DNA of 64,000 nucleotides from Neodontobutis hainanensis (lineage: Eukaryota; Chordata; Actinopteri; Gobiiformes; Odontobutidae). Under the pieces are notes generated by a model. That model was given only the letters and a program-made list of their open reading frames with translations, was not told where the DNA came from and did not search any database. Both the position numbers and the translations under genes were made by a program. The DNA is taken from contig JALDNG010000001.1 of the NCBI GenBank assembly GCA_024349245.1, forward strand, positions 4,082,501 to 4,146,500, given 5' to 3'. Numbering within the stretch: position 1 is the first letter of the stretch; each line of letters begins with the position of its first letter. Positions 13,601-22,393 of this stretch are shown one piece after another.

Positions 13601-13643
13601 CCACTGTGCGCACGACTAATGATGTTCCCGTTTTTTTCCACAT
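7647..13643 (-). CDS. cars2: Mitochondrial cysteinyl-tRNA synthetase
   Basis: Coding exons on the minus strand, in order: 13643-13417, 13347-13297, 12757-12640, 12562-12491, 12413-12311, 12238-12158, 11459-11330, 11226-11093, 10113-10046, 9951-9885, 9798-9660, 9553-9430, 8329-8231, 8010-7816 and 7745-7647, giving 568 aa (human about 564). It is a class I synthetase that charges mitochondrial tRNA-Cys. Visible signatures are the HIGH motif as HLGH (88-91), KMSKS (316-320) and putative zinc ligands C79, C256, H281 and E285, with spacing as in bacterial CysRS. The N terminus (MWKKTGTSLVVRTVVRAG) is basic with no acidic residues, fitting a mitochondrial presequence. An in-frame ATG at 13719-13721 would need a non-ATG check and is not preferred; see findings. 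The C terminus ends in a K/E/Q-rich tail. Introns carry three Tc1-type fragments. The exon at 11459 has a weak pyrimidine tract, so that border is the least certain. Confidence 0.95.
9048..9365 (-). mobile_element. Tc1-like transposon fragment in a cars2 intron
   Basis: The minus strand encodes a piece of a Tc1-type DNA-binding domain (KNPQITSAEIQDSLKK, with GRPTRMSARK ahead of it). Its terminal repeat end (AATTCTGCCAGGGAAACTTA up to ACAACTG, then TA) lies at 9363-9365. It belongs to the same family as the copies at 11495 and 52379. The downstream transposase is missing and the frame is not functional. Confidence 0.8.
10490..10850 (+). mobile_element. Second-family Tc1-like transposon, internally deleted
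   Basis: Plus-strand reading gives NKQGIHDRTPQRKPRPTKKN and IAARL, the end of the helix-turn-helix region of a common fish Tc1-like transposase. It then jumps directly to the typical 3' end (AAGGGTTCACTTACTTTTTC ... TTGCTTGCCACTGAATA). The catalytic core is gone. It sits in a cars2 intron, antisense to the gene. The open frame of about 100 codons here is explained by this relic and is not a separate gene. Confidence 0.7.
11495..11680 (+). mobile_element. Tc1-like terminal fragment in a cars2 intron
   Basis: After a TA dinucleotide the sequence CAGTTACGCTCATAAGTTCA and the following block to about 11680 match, with moderate divergence, the left end of the element at 52379 (CTGGCAGAATTTGTGATT ... 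GAATGATAAC ... GAAGCCATTTATT). It is a 5'-end fragment only. Confidence 0.75.
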
Positions 13644-13928
13644 AATAACAATGGAGTATATAATATTACACGCCCTGGCAACCTTTCTACATTTTTTCCG
13701 CCGTGTAAACGTAAAACACACACTAATGTTTTAATATTTACTAGCTAAACGGCTACACGTTCCTTCGCTTGTGTTTGCTACTACACTTCTCGCGATACCC
13801 GGATACCGGAAGAGTTTCGACTGCTTATCATGTGATTTGCCTTCCTGCTGGACTATGTCAAAATAGTTATCATAATTTTGACAGGACGGTTTAAGAGTCT
13901 TACTTGATTTTTTAGAAGCTTGAACGCG
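13644..13928. promoter_or_regulatory. Shared cars2/atg3 bidirectional promoter
   Basis: The start codons of two divergently transcribed housekeeping genes lie only 285 bp apart, so both promoters must sit here. It contains an ETS/GABP-type site ACCGGAAG at 13805-13812 and a TCTCGCGATA at 13788-13797, one or two changes from the TCTCGCGAGA element known from CpG-type vertebrate promoters (bound by BANP in mammals). No TATA box was seen. Shared regulation is inferred from the arrangement. Confidence 0.75.
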
Positions 13929-16900
13929 ATGCAGAACGTGATTAACACCGTGAAAGGCACCGCTATCGGCATGGCGGAGTTATTTACGCCCGTTCTAAAG
14001 GTAAATGCACGCCAACATTCGCTAACGTTAGCTCTGTTACAAATAGCTGCTAGAAGCCAAACACATGAGGAAATTGGAGTGTGGCATGTAAATATAAACC
14101 AGACAACCACATAAACACCGTTACTTTCAAATGAAGATGTGACATATTTAAATAAAGCATATGAATAATGTTAATGAGCATAAATGGGGTGAGAAATGCG
14201 CTCTGACAGATGGTGAACAAAAATGACCTGACTAATGCTAATTTTATTCTCAGGAATCTAAGTTTAAAGAGACTGGAGTCATCACACCAGAGGAGGTGAG
14301 GACCTACAGGCAACAAAATATAAACTTTAGAGTCTTTACGCATTAATATGACAATCGTCTGCTTATGTTTGTGTTTAAAAACAGTTTGTGGCAGCTGGAG
14401 TTCACTTGGTTCACCACTGTCCTACTTGGAAATGGTGAGTGACTGCTTCGTGATAAATCTGGCCTTTGTTTTCTTTTGTTGGCTCAAGCAACATTCCATT
14501 TATTATCAGCGTTGGTTATCAAAATCCAATATATGTGCCATTGGTGCAAAATAAGTGAAGTAAGGTGTTTACCACGCTGTAAACGCTTTACTTAACATTG
14601 TAAATGTTTTTCTTTAGTGGCATTAGATCTTGTTTAGGTCTGGTTTTGGTGTTGGACAGAGATGAAAACACAGTTGATGGCAAATGGAGAGGGTTGCTAG
14701 AAATATGTACATTACTAAAATTTGGTAATTTAAGAAATAAGGAAAAGGTTTGTGTGGCTTTATAGACATTACCTAAAGAAAATGTTGATTTTGGAATTGT
14801 CAGGAGCAAGAAAATGTTATTGAATGACAGAATTTGTTAGACAAGCACATAACTTTTTATTGCCCAAAAAGCAGAAATTCGTGGGTAAATACTTTTTTTT
14901 TTATCTGTGGTTAAAACTTTTGTTCCCTTGTTTATAGGCTTTATTATTATACTATACCAAAATGAAGAGTATGTTTTTTGTGATTTAACCTTAACATATT
15001 TTTGTCTTCTCAGGGCCTCAGGAGAAGAAGGCAAAGTAAAACCATATTTGCCCCCGGATAAACAATTTCTACTGACACGCAATGGTACGTCTTACAGTTG
15101 AAATTACCATTTTATTTTTTCCAATGACCTCCATCATATTTTGTCAGTTCTGCATTTTCAGTTCTTATTTTATGGCTATAAAGTATGTCAACAGAGCTAC
15201 ACAATTATTAATGAAGTCAAATATTTTTCAGTTCCTTGTTATAAGCGCTGTAAACAAATGGAGTACTCGGACGAGCTGGAAGCCATCATAGAGGAAGACG
15301 ACGGAGACGGGGGATGGGTGGACACGTACCACAACGCAAGTCAGTACTGAAATTATTTTATAGCCTTATTTTCAATGTAAGATGAATAAAAATGGACTGG
15401 TATCTAATTGTCTTTTGAATAAATTAAGAGGCTCTCAGATGGATTATGTTTTTCTGTTAGAGGTCACAGATGCTGTGCGGGAAATTTCACTGGATAATAA
15501 TAAGGTATGTCTCACATGTTGGTTTCATGTTTCTGGATATTTATATCGTTCCCAGATAACATGACCTCGCAACACATTTTCACCATTCTAAAATTTCACT
15601 TTCACAAGCCCGTTTAATTAGTTTTTTTGGATTGGACAAAACAAAAGCACCCAGTCACACAACAGGCTCCATACTGTCGCCATATAAATAACTTTACACT
15701 CGTCTGCAAATGATTTCTTTTATATTGTCAAATTACAAAATAGAACTTATGAAGCAAGACTGAGGTCCACAATATTTCCTCTTACAAGATTTATAATATG
15801 TTTATAAACGCTCCATAGAACACTTTGGAAGAAGAAAGTAGTTTCATTACTTCCCTTTTCTGCCCAGAAAAGACAAACTAAAACCTGCTGGAGGAGAAGC
15901 ACACCCATGTTTTGTGTTTAACATTTTGGGTTGATTATGTACAAAAATGAGTTCTTAGTGCAATCAAAATCACAGACTTATTTCCACTGGGGTTGTTCAT
16001 AGACGATAGCGTGTCCCTGCAGGGCTACCGTAGCTGTTTACATGCTCGAGGAAGTTGTGGAGTTGCAGTCTGAACTTATTTGTCCAGATATTACCAAAAC
16101 TACAACCAAATAAAAATTTATTTACATATTTATTATAAAACTATTATGAAATCCTAAATCCTAAAAGATAATAGTTTATATCATGTGCAGCAACTTTGGC
16201 ACTGTTGTATTGTAAATGTTTCTTGTAAACATAAGAAACATTTACAACAGTGTAAAAATAAATTGTTGAGTGTAAACATAAATTTGCAAAAATTATCAGA
16301 GTCCAATTTTTAATGTTAAAAAATTCAAGCTTTCCCATTAATCCAACCATTACTGTTTTAGGACAAGAATATGAATGCCACATCTTCAGCGTGTTGTGAT
16401 AATGATGACGATGAGGATGATGAAGATGGCGACCCTGCAGATATGGAAGGTGCTCTAATGAAAGTATTTTATTTCTGTTTAAAATCTTACTCAACATAAA
16501 CCCACTCTTCTTTTCTAATTATGTCTCTTGTCATTCTGTCAGAATATGAAGAAAGTGGCTTGTTGGAAACGGACGAGGTAAAAATTATTATACACATTAA
16601 AATGCGTTACTGTTTCCCCACATGTCGTGAAGGTTCTCAGTCATCCAGGTCATCTTGGGGGAAAAAAAATTTAAAGTAAAAGCCTCAGAAGTAATAAAGT
16701 CTCTTGGAATTAGAGCCAAAACGTTTTCACCTTAAAAACTGAGTCCAGATGCTTTTACTTTAACCTTTTTTTGTTTGTTTTTTGTTTCCCCACATGATAT
16801 CAAACATATTGTACCTGATATTCTTTTCTTCTAGTTGGGTAAAATGGTTTAAACCCCAAAAAGTATATTGTAAAAGCAATCATTAGTGAAAAAACACACT

Positions 16901-19493
16901 TTATGATTAAATTTTTTTTATTTATTTTAGATGTTAAGTTATAAGCATTGAAAATGCCTTTTTATGAGAAAAATATATATATATATATAAAAAATATCAA
17001 CTGATTAAAAGGAAGCAACATAAAGCGCGGATAAATACTGTCGGTTTAATCATCAAATTTTTAATCATAGATTGTATATAAATAAAGAGTCAGAGATAAT
17101 TGCCGTCCTGAAGCTAACGCTAAGCGCTAAACTTCAGTTAGATGCAATGTATTAGTAGTTTGTGGAAGGAAAATTGGTCCGGATTAATTTTTTTGAGTAT
17201 AAGAAAACCAGGAGGCTGCTTTTGGGTCTGAGTGGAATCTGAGACAGGGAAGGTAACAGAATATCAGGTAGTGAAGCTTTAAGTAGCTAAAACACCACAA
17301 AACAAGTCTGAAACAAACAATTGTTAAATAATATACTGTAATGATTTACAGTAATAATATTATTCATGAAGCTATATTAGAATGTTCTGTGATTCGATGT
17401 TATTCTCTCTTTAGGCAACACTGGACACCAGCAAAATGATCGAAGCCAAAGCAGAGCCGGGCAACGAAGACGCCATCCTCCAGACCCGCACTTACGACCT
17501 GTACATCACTTACGACAAATACTACCAGACCCCTCGGTTGTGGCTGTTTGGATATGACGAGGTAGTTGTTGTTGTGTCTGGTTCAGAGCACTGGGAAGGC
17601 CTTCTGAAGTGGGCTGACGGTGCTGTTTGTGTGTGTGAGCAGGACAGGCAGCCTCTGACTGTGGAGCAGATGTACGAGGACATCAGCCAGGACCACGTCA
17701 AGAAGACTGTGACAATAGAGAACCACCCCCACCTCCCACCTCCAGCTATGTGCTCGGTCCACCCCTGCAGGTCAGGAAATAGGTCACATTGCATGATTTT
17801 TTTGGAACAGGCAATATCCAAGAAGTTTTCTATAACCTAGTTCGGAAAAGATACGTACATAGTAATTTTGCTCGGGCGGTGGAAGCTCAGTGGGTAGAGC
17901 AGTCGTCTTTCAACCAGAAGGTAGGTGGTTCGATTCTCACGCTCCCCACAGTTCATAATGTCGTTGTGTCCTTGGGATAAAAGCGTCTGCTAAATGAATA
18001 AATGTAAATGTAAATGTAAGTTTAGAAAAATAGACTGTAGGCAAAAAAGTTAAAATTAAAAGTATAATTCAAAATTGAGTTTGATTCAAATCTACAGGAA
18101 TGTTTTAATAAATACAGTATAAGAATTTAAAAACATAACATCTAAATTACACAACTTTGGAAAAAGTCTAAAAAAAATAAAAATTTGTGATACACATTAC
18201 GCAAAAATAATATACCTCGAGACAACCAATATTTTGCTTCAACAGCCACATTGTGTTTAGCCATATAAATACTAAGCTCTGGAGCTGTATAAATATAGAA
18301 TAAAATTAATAACAGCGACATGAATAATTCATGTAATCAGTTTTTCCCCCAAAGGAATTAAAAAAATTTGTTTTCATTGGCTCCATACATAACAAAAAAC
18401 AGTTTTATGCTTCCATCTTTAAACTGTTATTAGGTTAACTATACATAAGTGTCTAATAAAATCTAAATACTGAAGTAGCCTGAAGTGTCCATCTTAAACA
18501 ATATACAGTGGTTGAAAATGTTATCAACATTACAATACAAGAACATCTATAGTCTGGTCTTTACAGAGTTAATTAGTACTTCCAAAGGTTAGTTTTACTG
18601 TTCTGTGGAGAGAAGTCCTGACTCTTGATGTTAACTTCTTGCAGACACGCTGAAGTGATGAAAAAGATCATCGAGACAGTGGCAGAAGGAGGAGGAGAGC
18701 TGGGCGTCCATATGTATCCTTTGATGAGCTCCAGTTAATCTGTGGATTTGTCTGACAAATACCACATTGTACACTTATAAAGAGTTCAGCCATAAGAAGA
18801 CGTTATCATCTGATTTATTCATCATTTAAAAGTGTGTTACAACAGTTGGGGTTTATCAAGTACGGTAGAGGATTAGACCCGCTGTAAAAAAAAATTTCAA
18901 AGTTTCTTCTGAGATTAAAGTCTAATATCTGTAGGAAAAATACAAATTTCTGGAAAAAAGGGTGAATTCTCAAATAAAAGTCAGAATTTTGAGAAAAAGA
19001 CAAAATGCTAAAGGAGATAAACGGTTAATACTGAAATAAAATCTAAATTCTGAGAAAAAGGCCAAATTAAAGAGATTAAAGTTAGAATTCTGTGGAAAAA
19101 TTCTAATTCTAAATTCTGAATTCTAAACTCTAAATCGGACTTTTGGAATTTAAGTCAGAATTCTGAGAGAAAAAAGTCCAAATTACGGAAAAAAGATCAA
19201 AATTCGGTGAAGGAAGTTTAAATTTGGAGAAATATTTATGAATTCTGAAATCATACAGCGTATTAGTAGAACTGAGTTGTGAGATTAAAGCAAGAATTAT
19301 TAAATTATGTTGTAATTCTGGGGGGAAAAAGGCCTAAAGAAAAAAGAACACACCATCCATCTATGGTACACGTGTAAAGAGAAAAGTCTTTTCCCTAACC
19401 AATATTTTCAGGTATCTTCTAATTTTCCTAAAGTTTGTCCAGGCCGTCATTCCTACAATAGAATACGACTACACGAGGCACTTCACCATGTAG
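13929..19493 (+). CDS. atg3: Autophagy E2-like enzyme ATG3 (LC3/GABARAP conjugation)
   Basis: Coding exons: 13929-14000, 14254-14295, 14385-14434, 15014-15084, 15232-15339, 15461-15504, 16362-16449, 16543-16577, 17415-17561, 17643-17770, 18645-18713 and 19412-19493, giving 311 aa (human about 314). ATG3 takes Atg8-family proteins from ATG7 and transfers them to phosphatidylethanolamine on curved membranes. Exon 1 encodes the N-terminal amphipathic membrane-sensing helix. A flexible, very acidic insert ([10 protein letters not shown] within exon 7) carries the ATG7/ATG12-binding region. The E2 core resumes with [20 protein letters not shown], and the catalytic cysteine is C261 in the HPC motif. 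The C terminus ends YTRHFTM. At the exon 5/6 border the canonical GT-AG choice creates an AAG codon (HNA-K-VTDAV); this junction is the least certain. Repeats of two kinds flank the last exon. Confidence 0.96.
16201..16251. repeat. Short inverted repeat (hairpin) in atg3 intron 6
   Basis: The left arm ACTGTTGTATTGTAAATGTTTCTT and the right arm AAGAAACATTTACAACAGT are complementary apart from a 5-nt insertion in the left arm, with an 8-nt loop. It is probably a small foldback or slipped duplication. Confidence 0.8.
16628..16772. mobile_element. Penelope-like terminal fragment, atg3 intron 8
   Basis: GTGAAGGTTCTCAGTCATCC, AGGTCATCTTGGGGG, AATAAAGTCTCTTGGAATTA, AAAACGTTTTCACCTT and TGCTTTTACTTTAACC. 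This is the copy that best shows how the pieces seen elsewhere join. Confidence 0.7.
17871..18020 (+). mobile_element. tRNA-derived SINE in atg3 intron 10, body deleted
   Basis: The tRNA-like head (AGCTCAGTGGGTAGAGCAG as A box, GGTTCGATTC as B box) is nearly identical to the head at 60980. It then jumps from TTGTGTCCTTGGG straight to the tail ATAAAAGCGTCTGCTAAATG and a TAAATG repeat end. The middle is missing compared with the fuller copy at 60980. Confidence 0.85.
18852..19350. repeat. Degenerate tandem array, copy 1 (atg3 intron 11)
   Basis: After a unique-looking head (TTTATCAAGTACGGTAGAGG ... CTGTAAAAA) come about fifteen loose repeats of 20-35 bp built on GAGATTAAAGTCAGAATTCTG and GAAAAAAGTC. 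A related copy with the same head starts at 20084, so both appear to be insertions of one dispersed repeat family carrying internal tandem units. Confidence 0.8.
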
Positions 19494-20083
19494 CTCCACC
19501 AGTGGGAGCGTGCCTCTGAGTAGACACTTTGCATGGAGCAGATCTCTACTGCTGCCTGTGTGTCCATATTCTATCTGCTCTCAACTGTGTACAGCATAAA
19601 GCAACAGTCTGACTTTTTGGAAAAAAGGTTTGTTTGTGTGGAATCTACAAATTCATTAATGCTATTAAAAGTACAACGGCACTGATGATTGTTACCGTCC
19701 AGGTCTCTAGGTTGTTGAACCTCCAAACAATCCTTCATTCTAAAAGTTAGCCTGCTCCTTGTGTGGTGGGCTTCTGTAACATTAAAACTCACCACATTCC
19801 ACATAACTTCTTTACATTGGAACATCTATAATAACCCCAGTGACTATTGTATTGTTCAGTGTTCTGCTTTATATTAACCTCAAGTACAAACTTTGAAAAC
19901 GCATTGTATCTGTAATTTGTCTCAGCAGTGGTCACAGACACATGGATGAATGTGGCTTGTTTTGATCCATTTATCAATTGCTAATGTATTAAAACAGAAA
20001 TAATTGACTGTAGGGTTATTTGCTTTGAACAATGGTGCTGATTGTTGGCTTTTTTCAGCTTTTCCAAATTATCATAAATAGTG

Positions 20084-20545
20084 TTTATAAAGTACGGTAG
20101 GAGAAAGGGCCACTGTAAAAATATTTTTGTATTACTTCTGAGATTAAAGTCTGAATTCTGAGATTAACGTCTGAATTATGTAATAAAATCAGAGTGAACT
20201 AAAAAAACAAAACAAAAAAACCCTCATAAACCTGAGAGTTAAGTTCTCAGAAAAAAAACAGAGTTCTGTAATTACCGTCAGAATTTTTGTAATTTAAGCA
20301 ATAACAAGAAAAAATTCTGATTTCTGAAATAAAAGTCAGAATTCTGAGGAAAATAAGTCAAATTTTGGAAAAAAAAAGTCTAAATAAATTCTGACATCAA
20401 AGTTAGAGTTTTGCGATTAAGTCAGAATTCTGGGGGAAATGTCTAAATTCTGAAATTATATATATATTTTTTTTTTTCATCCTAAATTTTTGAAAAAAGT
20501 TATAATTTTAAGTATAAAAATCAGAACTATTGCAGATGGTGGAAA
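20084..20545. repeat. Degenerate tandem array, copy 2 (downstream of atg3)
   Basis: The head TTTATAAAGTACGGTAGGAG ... CACTGTAAAAA matches that at 18852. It is followed by repeats on GAGATTAAAGTCTGAATTCTG with GGAAAAAAAAAGTC-type spacers. Confidence 0.8.
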
Positions 20546-22362
20546 GAAAATATAGTATTTTTTAGTAAGAATGTCAGTCACAGAGCATAAAATTTTAGTG
20601 AAGCGCAAATGGTTTTAAAGCGCCTCAGTTAGAAACCCTTGTCTGTGACCTCAGTTCAACAGCTGCTTTAAAACAAGCCTCTTTACAGCAGTGACCACAT
20701 GCTTCTCTGCAGTCAGTCCAGACTCTACATCCTCCTGCTCCATGGTTGGACCACTCTAAAGCATCGGCTCCGTGTGCCACTTTGTCTTAACATTTACTCT
20801 GAATGTGTCGATGGCCCTTGCTCTCTGGTGTGCTCTTCTCTTCTTCCGAGGAGACATTTTGAGAAAGTGAACTTTGCAGCTCGTGTCAACCTGAAAATGA
20901 CATGATTTCTTTACAGTTTCAGATATCTTATTTTAATGTCCAACATCTGAGTGTACTAAATAAATGATTCTAAGGAGTTTCCACTGTCTTGTTTTTTTAT
21001 GTCGTGATTATTTTGCATACATTCAGCTGCAAAACACACTGTTGTTTTTACTATGGGCAGTAAATTTTGCAGCCACTGTAAAATAAAGTCCTTCTATACT
21101 GCACATAGTTTGCGCTGGGGTACTAAGGTGACCTTGAGGCATTGTATTCACATTACTGTAAGTTATGTGCTTGTCTTTACTTGACTTTTTTTTTTTATCA
21201 CAATTAATCATTAACAAAAGCCCTAAAAGTCTGTTACGTCCTATCAACACCATTTAACTGTACAAGTTACAAATAGGACATATTCAGGGCATGGTAAGTC
21301 TAGACTCTTGATTTTTTTATATTTTTGAGATAAAATAGAGAAAAGTAATGTGAATACATTTCAGAATTTTTATTTTCTTACACATTGTTACATTGGAAGC
21401 AAGCTTTTTATCTTATTTATCCAAGAAAGGCACACTTCCATAAAAACAGATCTAGAATTGTGTTTGCTAATATTGCACCTTTCAAAATTTAAAAATGATT
21501 TGGTTCAAAAAATATAGATACGTATTAAATACTACTACTACTACTATACTATCTAAACACAGAGGGTCACCACACAAGCTCCAGCACCCTGTTCCTATGT
21601 TTTCCAGAGTAATAAAAAAATCTCATGTTTTTCCAACCAAATTCTCTTTTGTCTTCCGCTGTATTTTACATACAACTTCCCAATCGTTCTCATGCCTATT
21701 TCCTTTTCACATTTCTTTTTGACATATTATATGTTAATTGGCTGGCTTTCTTGGAGACTTTTGTAAAGCCTTATTATGATTTCTGTAATAGTATTTACAT
21801 TATAAGCTAATCAGAAAATATTCAGAATGATGACAATGTCCCTTCGGTCTGCGCTACTATTTGTAATTTTATTGCCTGAATCACATTTGTAGACACTGAT
21901 AAAAATCTTAATTTACCTGGCCACTTGGAGAGTTTGAAAGTCTGCTAGTTGTCCGTTATGTGTAAATGTAAAGTAAAAGAGCCCTCTCTCAGCCCACTTG
22001 TGAAATCTTTTATCACAAATTCCATGTGATAGGCTCACCATCTAAACATTATCACTGCCTTGGTAAGTTTTTTATTTAAACCAACTTCATACCAGATCTT
22101 ATAAGTTAGTTTTATTATCTTTATTATTATTATCTTATCAAGGATTATCTTTATCTGCCCCTATCTGCTATCATGGTTTGTATTAGGGCTCTCTATGTCG
22201 TTTTACTTTCAACATTTATTCCCCGTTTACCCGAGCGGTTCTTCTTCCAGACCAGCAGGGGCCGCTAACGTCGCTGCAGTCACTGTCAGGTTAGTGTACC
22301 GCCGCAGAAGAAGTCAGTAGAGTAGAGGGCGGCGGAGAGAAAACCTGAGTGTGTTTCTGTAG

Positions 22363-22393
22363 ATGGGGATGCTTGGTTTGGAGGTCGTGGACC
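22363..22393 (+). promoter_or_regulatory. Overlapping upstream ORF start of slc19a2
   Basis: An ATG at 22363 (with a second in-frame ATG at 22369) precedes the slc19a2 start in another frame. Read through the spliced message it runs past the main start and stops at TAA two codons after the exon 1/2 junction, about 53 codons. Such overlapping uORFs usually lower translation of the main ORF; that effect is inferred. Confidence 0.55.

Larger units (their letters stand above)
19494..22393. other. atg3-slc19a2 intergenic region
   Basis: This holds the atg3 3' UTR (compatible with use of a poly(A) signal such as the AATAAA near 20960), the second degenerate tandem array and AT-rich unique sequence. 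The short open frames around 20.7 kb and 21.5 kb have no recognisable family or splice context and I do not call them. The last 100 bp are GC-richer and form the slc19a2 promoter/5' UTR. Confidence 0.55.

Noticed and set aside
17876..17950. tRNA-like sequences with A and B boxes (also at 4768, 60980)
   Set aside because: They lack proper acceptor-stem pairing and run straight into SINE bodies and tails, so they are SINE heads, not tRNA genes.
18890..19330. CRISPR-like regular repeats near atg3
   Set aside because: Units are degenerate, vary in length and have no unique spacers, and the genome is vertebrate.
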